Source of the DNA: Acanthosepion pharaonis
Taxonomy: Eukaryota > Mollusca > Cephalopoda > Sepiida > Sepiidae
DNA length: 64,000 nt
Direction: 5' to 3'
NCBI GenBank assembly: GCA_903632075.3
Contig: CAHIKZ030005499.1
Location: 3,143,501-3,207,500, forward strand
The notes beneath the pieces are model-generated. The model had not been told where the DNA came from, ran no database searches, and was given only the letters and a program-made list of their open reading frames with translations. The position numbers and the translations under genes are program-made. Each line of letters begins with the position of its first letter. Within the stretch, counting starts at the first letter, position 1. Below, one piece after another: positions 36,871 through 47,749 of the stretch.

Positions 36871-37103
36871 TTTACAACTTTCCAACACTTATTGGGTTAT
36901 TTAATGCCAAAATCAATCTTATATTAAAGTCTAACCATTTACTTGTTTAAAGGAGAGATAAATATTGGTGGCCTATACTTGTGTCTGAAAGCATTTACTC
37001 AATATAGGGGGTGTGTGATATTAATCCTCTACAAGGGATGCAACCAGAATATTCAAGGCCTTGATAATAGAGTGACTAAAAGGATTGGAGGGTTTAATAT
37101 GAA

Positions 37104-37104
<1 letters not shown>

Positions 37105-37161
<57 letters not shown>
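37105..37161. repeat. (TA)n microsatellite
   Basis: TA run of about 57 nt, followed by TTTGTTAC and poly-A, immediately 5' of the Penelope-like GIY-YIG relic. Confidence 0.95.
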
Positions 37162-37164
<3 letters not shown>

Positions 37165-37166
<2 letters not shown>

Positions 37167-37560
37167 ACAAAAAAAAAAAAAAAAATACATAGGAGAAACC
37201 TCAAGGGATCTAAAAAAAATTATATGAACACAAAAGGGACATATTACAAAACTATATCTGAAATGCATTGGTTGCCTACCATAACAAGGCTGACCACAAT
37301 TTTGACATAAAAAATTGCTACACTGATCAAAGGAGAAAAGAATTCACTACACTGAAAATGTTTAGAGAGTGCCTCGATCTCAAGGTCACCACAATAAACT
37401 TGTACCCTGGCTCTTACAAAAGTGATAAAAAGTAAAAGAATGTAAATGAAATCAGCTAGATAAAAAAAAAAAAATTCCCAGTGTCCTCCATTGGGCACAT
37501 ATGTAGCTGTACCAACGTAACAAATTTAGTTCAATAAGGTCCTAAAGAATGAAACATCAC
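37165..37560 (+). pseudogene. Penelope-like GIY-YIG endonuclease C-terminus and 3' end
   Basis: The plus strand reads KYIGETSRDLKKIIYEHKRD, then NALVAYHNKADHNFDIKNC, FRECLDLKVTTINLYPGSYK. This is the pattern YIGETSR.L..RL.EHKRD...N..NAL..H....HNFD expected of a GIY-YIG domain in Penelope-like elements. Frame breaks occur after HKRDI. The downstream 3' part contains TTAGTTCAATAAGGTCCTAAAG and GAAACATCAC, shared in form with 45145, and a long TA run follows at 37675. Confidence 0.8.
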
Positions 37561-37672
37561 ATAAATTTTTTCCACTGCCATACATTTTCTCCAATAATTA
37601 TCGCACAAACTTTCATAACTAAATCAATAAGCTGTCAGATCCTCATACGTTGAAACCAACGGGAGAGTCCAT

Positions 37673-37674
<2 letters not shown>

Positions 37675-37737
<63 letters not shown>
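37675..37737. repeat. (TA)n microsatellite
   Basis: TA run of about 63 nt following the Penelope-like 3' end, then CGCACACAAG. Confidence 0.95.
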
Positions 37738-37738
<1 letters not shown>

Positions 37739-38840
37739 GCACACAAGTACATTTGACATCAGAAACCTTTATTTTCATGTATCCTAAATCTAATAATTCA
37801 CCAGTTATAGTGTTTTGTTTTGTTTTTTTTTTGCTAGAGTTTTCTCCATTGTGTATTATAATTCACTAGCCTAATTTTTATGCTAAGATAATCTTCAAAT
37901 TTAAGAAATATAACCAAGAAACTGGAAGATATGTCATGTTCCACATTGTAAATAATTTATCACACAAAAAATAAAATAAAATAAAATAAAAAAAAAAAAA
38001 AATTTTAAATTTAAGACCTAACTGGAATCAGTAATTAGATATTTGATTGCCAAACTTTGCAGGTGTAGGGCACTGTGTTTTCTTAATATACAGTCAACAC
38101 AGCATCCTACCAAATATGTGATACTTTTAACAGTAAAGCTATTTGATTATGTGAAATTTATATTCTAGCAGGATTTGGCTTCTGCACATAAAATTAATCA
38201 CAGCTTGGTATATTGATCATTAGAGCAATGTACTACTTTCACCTAGTACCTCACTAGACTTGAATCACATTGAAAATTTATAGGGAATAGTTAATAGCCC
38301 AGCAATTGGGCAGTGCTCAATGTCTTTTGTAGACAATACTTAAGCAATACCATAAATTGATTTCTTTAATGCTGCAATATATTCAGATAATCACTGATGT
38401 CAAAGGAGTAGCAAACAAATACTAATACACAATTCAATCCCATTTTTTAATTTATAACCAATAACTTCAGTTATTTCAATATTATTTTTGAGATTACTGA
38501 TTTTTAATAATCCTTCCATAGGAACAAATGTTTGATTACAACAAAGTATAATTCAGTTTAAGTCTAGTGAGACTAATACAATTGATATTTGGAAGTTCAT
38601 ATTCACATGACCAATTCTATCCTTTCTCAATATTCAGTCTTGTTTTTTTTTTTTATAACATTCCTGAAAAAAATAAAAATAAATAAATAAAAAAAAAAAT
38701 AAAAATAAAAGGTTTCCTCTGATCATTTCTGAGATTATATATATGCATACACACGCAACATATTTCCAATATATATTGCAAAGTTAAAAGACCCAATTAG
38801 TGATTGAAAAATTATAAAACCGAGTCAACTTTTAATAAGT

Positions 38841-38874
<34 letters not shown>

Positions 38875-39548
38875 TTTACACACACACTTGTTGAAAATGG
38901 AGTAATTTGTTTGAAACCTGAACACTAATGAATAACTATTAGATGAAATTTGTTTAGTTTAAGTAAAAATAAAACATGCAGTCTAATACTATGACCTTTC
39001 CAGTTGCTTTTCTTTAATTGCTACCATCAATTGGTCTGAGAGCAGTATTTGTTCAAATTACTTGTTTAGTTCTTGAGGAGCACATAGTAGAAAACTTACA
39101 ATCTCATCACATATATAAAACATCAACTTGTTTGGATGAAGACCAGCCTTTGTTAGTAGTGGTTTATTTTGTTTGCCATACATCTTGTATTTTAGGTTAT
39201 CCTAATGTAACTACTTTCCATCACACTTTATTAAAAAATTTTCATGATGTTTATTAATTAGTAAATAACACAGACATCTAGTCTGGTAGTTTTTTTTTGT
39301 TTTTGTTTTTTTCTTTTGTTATCTTCTACCCCACACAAAGATCTTTGTCCTTAACCAATTGAATTCTTTCCTTTAGCCAACAATAACTCAAAAGTAGAGT
39401 TACATTGAGACAATCTAACAGTTGCTCACATTTCAAAAGGTAGTTAACAATGCAGATAAATTAACACAAATATGTATCACTATGAAATGGACAAAGTCTG
39501 ACAATTATTTTAATATATTTTATTGTTATACTTTATTTATATAGACAC

Positions 39549-39690
39549 AAATATTTAAGTAAATGCTCTGTTTATAATAAATGGTATTAACATTTACCCA
39601 CCTGAATGTCTGAGAAAATTTCTCAGACGTTTAGAACAGTAAATGTTGTTAGTACTGTTTATTATAAAAAGAGCATTTACTTAAATATTT
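39549..39690. repeat. Small imperfect palindrome (MITE-like)
   Basis: Arms TATTTAAGTAAATGCTCTG/TTTATAATAAA and TTTATTATAAAAAGAGC/ATTTACTTAAATA pair around a centre GTCTGAGAA-AAT-TTCTCAGAC that is itself a perfect 9-bp hairpin. Pairing is interrupted by a few mismatches and a length difference between arms. Confidence 0.8.
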
Positions 39691-39944
39691 ATAAAATATA
39701 TTAAAACAAATATATATTTGTATGTATCTTTCTAAAGGAAATCAGACAACTAACTTATGATGGAAATTTTTTTTTTAGAAGAATTATTATTATACCTTTC
39801 TATTTGATACAAACATGAATAAACTAGAGAGAATTTACCAATAGTAGATCCCTCCCACCAAGCATGGATAGCAAAACAAGAACACTATTCTCACAAATTG
39901 AATAAATGGTTCAGTTCAAAATTTCAAGTAGTTTATCAAATGCA

Positions 39945-40010
39945 ACAGACACCTGAAGAAAGCCAGAATGGCTGAAACATTGTGAGTAACAACCAAGATG
40001 AATATACTAT
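39945..40010 (+). repeat. CTGAAGA-stem-GAAAC repeat fragment
   Basis: CTGAAGA (39953-39959), one A, stem AGCCA/TGGCT with a GAA loop (39961-39973), then GAAAC (39974-39978) and ATTGTGAG. This is the cleanest instance in the window of a recurring motif. Confidence 0.75.
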
Positions 40011-40249
40011 CAGTTCACAAAAGTTACAGCTAAGAAATGTCATGCCAATTCCACAGAGTCAAATCACTCATTTCCCCCAGATTCCATAGGAGTGAAACCC
40101 TCCTATTAATATCACACACCTCATTCAGCATTGCCATTTTAAGTGTAACCCTCTCTCTGGAGTGGCTCTCAAGCTTTGTATTAGATGAAATTTACATGTT
40201 TTTTTTAAAAAGACAGTGTAAATAATTTTCTAGTATTACTATTTACATT

Positions 40250-40560
40250 TTTCAGTCTGTTGTCATCTTTATAACCATATTCACAACATTTTGGCCATTG
40301 TAGGCACTGGTCTTCTTCAGGTGATATAAGTTGGAATTTCAAACTAAACCCTTTTTATTTAATCCATGGGGGTAGATTGTTGGAATAAGAACAATCTATT
40401 CCAGTGGACTAAATAAAAAGGTTTCAGTTCAAAATTCCAAGAAGAAAAAGAAGGCCAGAGTGTACAATGACCGAAATGTCATGAATGAGGACCACAGTCT
40501 GAATAATGTAAGTAGTGTAAACAGTTACAATACCTTATCTCAGAAATATAGACAGATGTA
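40250..40560. repeat. Foldback repeat with CTGAAGA motif at its left end
   Basis: The left end on the minus strand reads ACCTGAAGAAGACCAGTG, CCTACAATGGCCAAAATG, TTGTGAATATGG. The right end on the plus strand carries GAAGGCCAGAGTGTACAATG, ACCGAAATGTCATG, GAGGACCACAGTCTGAATAATG, CAGAAATATAGACAG. The middle also folds (TAGATTGTTGGAATAAG against GAACAATCTATTCCA). Same family as 53525-53810. Confidence 0.75.
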
Positions 40561-40567
40561 GAAAATT

Positions 40568-40604
<37 letters not shown>

Positions 40605-40673
40605 AAATACTCTTAATTTGAGCAACATTGAATAATATCATCTGCATTTTTCAGTAAATAAATTTATACTTAC

Positions 40674-41690
40674 ATGAACATCAGAGATTTTCATCCTTTT
40701 GCCAGGAGCACCAACAAAGACATCATCAATATCAATAAGAACATAACGTTCTAATGGCAAACTCAGCTTTCCATGGGAAAGATACGACAAACTGTCCAAA
40801 AAGATGAGGCAATGTAGCCAGAATTTGAGTCCATTTCCAAAAATAACTTTTTGTATTCCATCTAGCATTCCCAAATCCTGGACAGCAGGATAAACAGTAG
40901 TTCCAGAAAGTTCAGAGTATGTCTCAAAAGTTTGTAGGCTGGCAGCTTTTGCAAAGGAAAGTGGCTTGTATGTCGAATGTTCAAAATGGAAAACTGCCCA
41001 ATCATCATCCCGCAATGGTCCCTTGATTATCTCTCCTGGTCGTGTCACTCTCCAGATGTTGGAGAGCGGGTTCAGTTCATAATCTTCTATGGACATGTAC
41101 TGGTGGACGGTGAGTGGGAAGTCCTTCATCTGTTTCGAATATACCACTTCATCTTTACTTGTCACAAATGAAATAATACCCACACCAAAATTGCGGCAAT
41201 ATTTATCAAGGAGTTCTCGATTCCATGCATCCATATTTACATAAGCATCAAAATTTTCAAATATCACAGCACTATATTTTCCTTTGTCTCCATGGGTCAA
41301 GTAAGGAAGAGTCTTGCCATTTGGCTCAATTTTGTACTTGACCCGAATAGCCTCAAGCAGATGGATAATTTCTTGCCCAAGACGTGAGTACTGCGTTTCA
41401 ACAATGACAAGCACTTTGTTATCAATGCGTCTATTGTTGCCTGTAGAATGATCACTTGGACTATAAAATCCACCAGTTACAGAATTGAATCTGCATTCAA
41501 TTGTTGACTGAGGAATTTCATGTTGAGATTCAGATGAGCGGACAGTGATCACTCGGTAGGTCAGCAGGATCAAGGTCGTCAAACAAATGATAAGTGCCAT
41601 CAAGAATGTCTTTGTAAATGAACATTTTCGAAAATGGCTCTTCCATAAGAGACTACTCCTAAGCCAGACGAAACAACGTCTGGCATGCAT
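40674..41690 (-). CDS. NDST: NDST first coding exon (heparan sulfate N-deacetylase/N-sulfotransferase, N-terminal 339 aa)
   Basis: NDST removes acetyl groups from GlcNAc in heparan sulfate and then N-sulfates the freed amine; it acts in the Golgi lumen as a type II membrane protein. The exon opens at an ATG with A at -3 and encodes a short basic cytoplasmic tail, a hydrophobic signal anchor at residues about 29-45, a stem, and then the HSNSD-type N-terminal region. Recognisable family blocks are VLVIVETQYSRLGQEI at 93-108 and RYVLIDIDDVFVG at 315-327, the latter containing the Asp-Asp pair conserved in NDSTs. The open frame runs to 40638, but homology stops at His339. A clean donor (CAT|GTAAGT) sits there at 40673-40672, so the last 11 codons are intronic read-through. 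The exon ends in phase 0, matching the phase-0 start of the exon at 24787. Base composition is clearly less AT-rich than the flanks. It is the only long open frame in the window. Confidence 0.96.
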
Positions 41691-42120
41691 TTTATATTTT
41701 TCAGATATATATATATTTTTTTTTAATTTTAACTTTTTTTAATCCACTGTTCTAGAAACAGCTATTTCCTCTTGATCCAGTCAGTTACTTGACTCAGCTT
41801 CTGAAGCTGGTAAGTGTCTTTCAAGGTGGTTGCCAATGCAGCATTAAAGGCATCCTGTACCAGTCCACAGTAAAGAAGATGGATGCCTCGTATTATACTT
41901 CATGCTTCTGATGCAATGCAAATAGAACAATCCCATAACCATCCACTTAGATTAACCAGAAACTCTAGCCAAGTGGAATATTCATAAATTTTTCCAAAGT
42001 TTTTGAATATAGCTTAAATCCACATATTTCAATTCATCCATGTTTTTTCTGTATTTTTTCTTGATCCAATATGTTGTATTTAGTAGAAATACGAAATAGC
42101 AATCAGTGTTCTTGTAGAAT
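41691..42120 (-). other. NDST: Probable NDST 5'UTR with upstream splice acceptor
   Basis: Immediately 5' of the NDST start codon, the minus strand carries about 430 nt that is less AT-rich than the flanks (especially 41750-41960) and then reaches CCTCCCACAG|ATT, a strong polypyrimidine tract and AG at 42122-42121. This looks like the 5' edge of the first coding exon, meaning that at least one non-coding exon and the promoter lie further upstream. Several short upstream ATGs are present. The boundary is an inference from splice-site pattern alone; a transcript could also start inside this stretch. Confidence 0.55.
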
Positions 42121-44700
42121 CTGTGGGAGGAAAAAAAAAGGAAAATATTTACTCAAAATTTTGAATAACCAATCATTTAACAATAGAAGCTGATAAATTA
42201 ATGATGCATTTGGGGATACAAAAATCCATATATTGAGATGTGATAAAATACAAGGAGGGTTCTCTAACAAGTTAAACTTACAAACATGTGGACACAATTG
42301 TCTTACAACAGGGAAGAAATTTTTTAAATATAGAAAATCCTTCTAAAAGAATTTTTTTTTTTTTTAGTGAAGGAGTTTTTAATTTTTTAATGCAAACTTT
42401 TCTTATCCAACATTACTAAGAGATTTTAAAATACTGCACAGAACTTGCTTCATATAATCTTCCCTTTCCAGCAATAGACAATTAACTGACAGAAGAAACA
42501 AATTTATGAATAATAAAGATAAGAACAATTTATCAGCAAAGAGGAAGCACCATAAAAATGTTAATTTATATCACATGGAATTTGAATATTTTAAAACCTC
42601 TTGCTACCTTTACCGTCTTCAAAGTTCTTTTACTCTAAAACAGTCTCAATGGCAACATAGCAATTAAGTAATAACCAAACTATTCAGTGAGATCAAAACA
42701 TCACAAAGACCCTGCTCAACCTATGAAAACATGATGAAAAAGATTATGTGAGTTTTTAGGCACCATGTGAAATTTTATTTGGACTAACTGCAAAACAGCA
42801 TCTTTATGGGCAAATGATAAAAATAGTGCTACATCTCATTTATTTCCAGACCATATTTTATCAAAACATTAAATACTTTCGAAACAATAACTTTATAGCA
42901 TCTATAAATGGCTACTTGAGAAAACCAGTCCTCTATAGTGAAAACCAGTCAATTACAAATTTGCAGAAGAGGAACATTTTTGTTTAATTACATATCTGGA
43001 GTGGAGGTAAACTTGAAAAAAAAAACAAAAAAAAAAACAAAAAAAACAATGAAAATCTTATAAATAAGATCTGAATATTAAAAGAAAAAGTCAAACAAAT
43101 TAATTAAAAAACTGGACCCCAAACCATAACTAAAACTGTTTATTTTGGTCTATAACTAAGAAAAATGGCTATTTTTCATGACAAAATAAATAAATAAATA
43201 AATGAATAATAATAATAATAATTGTATCTTAAATTATTTATCATTAAAGTAGACTTATTTAGAAACAAGTTGGATTCACAGCATTGCTTGAGAAATAGAA
43301 GCAGTTTGCTAACAATTTGGCTAAGAGAAAAATAATTTAAAATTTACCCGAATTTATCAGTTCCTGGGAACAGATTTTACAGAAATTTTATTTTTCATGC
43401 ATGGGAACACTGGATGTCTGAATGATCCATGAATTAATATATTTCTTTCTTTCTTAAATAGTGTTTAAGAGACTTCAGTTCACTCAAATTAAGTCTTCTT
43501 GTTCATTGATGTATATATTTAGCATGAATTAAACCATAGTGTTAAAATAACAAGCACAATAAGGACATAATTTCCTTACATCATTACCAAATTACCATTT
43601 TATTCATGAGTATTTTTAGAAAGTAAACTTTGAATATTAACATCAAAATTCAATTTCTGAATTAAAATTTCAAGATCACTACCAAGGACTGATTTTTAAT
43701 AACCATCAAATCGAATGCTTATTTAAATTGAAAATATAAAAAACAAATGACCTATATTTTTAGTTTAAATGCCTCCTATTATTACTTGAAATAAATCTTG
43801 AAAAACTTAATTCAAATTCTGATTTAATTGAAAATTTCAGACCATTACCAGAAGTCATTTATCTTGCCTATACGTTATCAACTGGTTCTGAATATGTAAT
43901 CATATCCTTTGATCTAGATTTGTATATAAATGGTAGTTGAATGACAAACATTTTAATCTTGTTTTCATTCTTTTAGTTAAATAGATTCACATTATATAGG
44001 TTTAATTAACCCAGAAGAATTAAAATTTCTCTTAGAATTTTATATTGAAAATAGATGAAGTTCATAAGTCTTCTGAAGTCAGTTTAATATGATTTATTTA
44101 CCTGAAATAAGACATAGGAAGAAAAAAATTGAGTACCAAGCTATTTAAAATTTTCATACTATTCCCAGGCATTTCTCTTTCATATCACTCAATTGTTTAC
44201 TTTACATTTTTTTTTTTTTTTTTGGTGGAGATACTATTTAATGTTAAAGTAGATTTACATTTGGCCTAAAATTTAACAATCAATGTCTCCACCTCCCTTG
44301 AAAAGTAACTATTTTCCATCATTTGCTTGCCTTATAACATGCTGAATTTAAATTATTACAGAATTTCAGTAATTTACATTTTAAGGTTAAGAAATAATTT
44401 ACCCTAGTTTGGGTCTTTTATTAGTTACATTTTTTTCATATTTACTCTTCTGCTTAAACAGTGCTTCTTTTCTTTCTAGTTTTCATTTATCTTGTTTGTG
44501 TCTGCTGTATAACTTTTTGGTTATTTCACCTAAAACCTGGAAATAAATTGCTCACTTTCCCTAATACCAAGATAATCAGACTAATGGACTAATCAGTGTT
44601 GTGGATATACTGCAATTTAAATAAATTACAACACCGAGATATGTACATAATCTAAATAAATGGTACAAAAGCCACCCCCATATGATGCCAATTCAAAATA
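42121..44700. other. AT-rich stretch upstream of the NDST first coding exon
   Basis: Either NDST 5' intron or upstream intergenic DNA. No exon-like or transposon-protein signal was recognised. It contains a (CAAAAAAA)-like tract at 43019-43047 and a TAAA/TAA simple repeat at 43186-43220. Confidence 0.5.
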
Positions 44701-44709
44701 TTATTTTTT

Positions 44710-44714
<5 letters not shown>

Positions 44715-44762
<48 letters not shown>
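44715..44762. repeat. (TA)n microsatellite
   Basis: TA run preceded by poly-T and directly followed by a Penelope-like fragment. Confidence 0.95.
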
Positions 44763-44764
<2 letters not shown>

Positions 44765-44766
<2 letters not shown>

Positions 44767-45200
44767 TTTTATAGGCTTAAATGTTAGAGTTCATGAGAAA
44801 ATACTGGACAGACAAACACCCACCTACAAACAAATTTCTAACCAGGCCCCAGAAAAATATTACAAGGAATGCAAATTAAAGATTTGTTTTCGAAAAGCAC
44901 TGAAAGAAGAAATAATGAAAAGCACTAAAATATTTCAAGGAAAAGAGACAAACCAATTAGTACTCATTGTAGTCTGATAATTAAATTAACAGTATTCAAG
45001 ATCTTTTCCCCGCTCTCAGCTTCATACTCTATATATGACAAAGTAGAACAACGACCCCCCCACACACACACACAAAATTCTTTAATTCAGAATTCCCAGC
45101 ATCTCTTGTTTGTGTGCATGTATAGTTGCACCAACAGATTTAGTCCAATGAAGTCCTAAAGGACAAAATGTGTCAAACAAAAACTCCCTACCACCTTGTC
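44765..45200 (+). pseudogene. Penelope-like element fragment
   Basis: The short frame LRVHEKILDRQTPTYKQISN then QAPEKYYKECKLKICFRKAL resembles the region of Penelope-like polyproteins between the RT thumb and the endonuclease (CPERY....I....RA). The downstream 3' sequence TAGTCCAATGAAGTCCTAAA followed by GGACAAAATGTGTC matches the 3' end at 37523, and TA runs flank both sides. The protein match is modest; the shared 3' end is stronger. Confidence 0.5.
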
Positions 45201-45223
45201 ATTTTTCTTTAGATTTTATATAT

Positions 45224-45263
<40 letters not shown>

Positions 45264-45989
45264 ATATATATATATCCAAAGAACAGCAATGAAAAATATT
45301 TCTTGAAGTTTTTATTTTAGTTTTAATTTCATGCTAATAGATTACATTTAATATTTACAATTTATGCAAAATACTTTGGTGTATTTCAAACCCAATTTAA
45401 ATTGTTTGAAATTTAAAAAAACTTTATTTGAAAATCCTGATTTTTTTTTTTTTTTTTAAGTACCCAGTAATCTTAAAAAAAATATTCTATGTAATCTATT
45501 TTATCGAATTTTAGGATTGGCTTCATAATCTTACTTATGAAGGAAATGTTAGAAAATTATTAATAAATTTAAGATTTACTATAGTTTCCACACTCATTTT
45601 CTGATGTCATGTATGGATACTCATATTTACAAAAAGAAAAAAAATTTCAAAATTCTTTTTAAAATAAGGTAGAGGGGGTCAGTAAATAGTAAGCTTTTCC
45701 ATTTATGATTAGTAAATATAGTTTTTACTTAATATCAACTGCTACAAATTAATACAAAACTAAGATTTAAAACGTTATAAATTATTATAAATCAAAATTT
45801 TTTAAAAAATACATTTCTTGTAAAAAATTAATTATTCTTTGAAAAAATACATTTTTTTCTTGTTTTATATCTTATTCAGAAAAGTAATTAAAAGCTTTCC
45901 TAATTAAATAATGTCTTAGTTTATTTCTCAAAATTTCATAAAATTAAATAAGTGGGTAAAAGAAAAAATATATTTACCAAGAAAAAAAA

Positions 45990-46335
45990 AAAATTTTTTA
46001 AATAATTTAATTCATTTGTGAACAAATCCTGAAAGTTTCATTAAAATCCAACAATAATCTGATTTTGCAAGAATTTCCAAATCAATGTGTTTTGCACTGG
46101 AAAAAGACACTAAAATTCCCTATACTAATTTATGGTCACCTGTTGTCGCAACCAAAATTTTGAAAGTAATAAAAAAGGATTAAAGGATATAATTTAATAA
46201 TCAAAAGATCCTTTGGTTTTTCCTCTTAATAACAACAAAGATCTTGATAAAACTGTTTTTATTAAGTTTGAGGCATTTATTTTTCATCAGGGTATACTCA
46301 TTTTTTGTAAATCTTTGGAAGTACTGAATATATAA
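45990..46335. mobile_element. Partial, diverged third copy of the foldback element (right arm)
   Basis: GTGAACAAATCCTGAAAGTTTCATTAAAATCC, broken as TGAACAAATCCTG + AAAGTTTCATTAAAATCC, then TTGCAAGAATTTCCAAATCAA, TTTTTCCTCTTAATAACAAC, ATTAAGTTTGAGGC, TTTTTCATCAGGGTATACTC and GGAAGTACTG follow the order of the right arms at 20235-20564 and 26595-26945. The terminal GGTACCTA has decayed to AGTACTGA. The left arm is not clear. Confidence 0.72.
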
Positions 46336-46391
46336 ATAAATAATGTGCATGTGTGAATGTGAATTGCCAAAATCCTTAATAACAGTTGCTT

Positions 46392-46429
<38 letters not shown>

Positions 46430-47509
46430 GGATTTCTACATTTCAACGGTTAGAGGAAAACAAGCACCATCCACACTTATACCCCACTTTTCCTTGACCT
46501 GTACATTCACTTTATAAAGCAGATAAAGGAAAATCACAAACATTATTATTAAATATCTTAAAATAAAATATCATATTTTACATATAACAATTCACAATAC
46601 AATTTCTCCCCAGTTTCCATACTCTATTTTCTAACAGAACGAATCAATTTGAAAACAAACAAAACATAGTTAAATTGAGAGTGGGAAGAAATTGAGATTG
46701 CAGTGGGGGCAGAGAGTGGGAAAACAAAGTAGGGATGATTTGTGGTGAAGAGTAAGCTTGCTGGATAGACAGGAACATTAAAAAAAAAAATAAAAAAAAA
46801 AAAATAAAAAAAAAAAATCAATAAATGACAAGAAACTCAGTAAATGGTTACACTTTTTTACATTTTATTTGTCTGTGACTTGATTTATTAAATAAAAAAA
46901 AATGTTTGATACTGTGTATTAAATCAAGGTTTTTCAGAGCATTGGGCAGGTGAAGAGACAAAAAAGATCACAATAGTAAACATATTTGTTTACATTTGTA
47001 GAGATTTCTCTTTCTCTTCTACTTACCAAACTTTTGATTTCAGGAAAAAAAATTAAGAGGGTGTTACTATATTTTGTTTATGAGCAAAATTTCTTTATAA
47101 GCAAATGTCACCTGATTACAATTAAAATAAATTCTCACAATTACAAGTCATCAGTTGTTTTTCAAGATTTTATTGATGCTCTTCAGGTTAAAACATGAGA
47201 AGTGAATTAATGCTATATATATATATATATATGTTTTGTAGAGCAATGAATTGCTTGTTATCTCATTCAGCACAACAGGAATCTCTTGATCAAAATAAAT
47301 TGACAAAAAATTAAAGAAACCCAATTTCTATTGTAGACAAGAGAGCAAGACAACATTAATAGCTGTAGTAGAGTAAACACAATCTGCTTTACAGTGGATG
47401 GCTTTCTATCACAACAGGAAAGAAAGGTTGAACAACTCGTTTTAGGAAAAACAAATGAATCAGTGACAAATAAAAATTAAAAAAACAAAATCTAAATAAC
47501 ATATATGTA

Positions 47510-47549
<40 letters not shown>

Positions 47550-47552
47550 ACT

Positions 47553-47702
47553 CGAAAATGATAATATGTATTCTTTTAAAAAGACCATTAGAAAGATTCA
47601 TTGGAACAACAATAATTAGTTTGATTATTGTTGTTCCAATGAATCTTTCTGAAGAAGTGTTTGATGAAAAAGGTCTCTTTAAAAGAATACATATCATTTT
47701 CG
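47553..47702. repeat. 150-bp foldback with a perfect 26-bp inner stem, flanked by (TA)n
   Basis: 47591-47616 and 47624-47649 are exact reverse complements with a 7-nt loop (TAGTTTG). The outer ends CGAAAATGAT (47553) and ATCATTTTCG (47702) also pair, as do ATGTATTCTTTTAAA and TTTAAAAGAATACAT; the right arm has an extra insert (GAAGTGTTTGATGAAAAAG). TA tracts lie immediately outside both ends (47517-47545 and 47721-47747). Confidence 0.9.
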
Positions 47703-47708
47703 AAGGTC

Positions 47709-47747
<39 letters not shown>

Positions 47748-47749
47748 CT

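Larger units (their letters stand above)
24788..40673 (-). other. NDST intron 1 (between first and second coding exons)
   Basis: This 15.9-kb phase-0 intron is bounded by GTAAGT and TAG. It contains a foldback element, RTE and jockey-like LINE fragments in both orientations, SINEs, a mariner relic and Penelope-like remains, listed separately. Stretches not assigned to an element (about 26954-27790, 28270-29140, 29270-30230, 31860-32480, 33910-34980, 37740-39540) are AT-rich with homopolymers, and nothing further is recognised in them. Confidence 0.9.

Noticed and set aside
40638..40673. Continuation of the NDST open frame past His339
   Set aside because: A consensus donor occurs at 40673 and the residues after it do not match NDST; the homologous continuation is in the exon at 24787.
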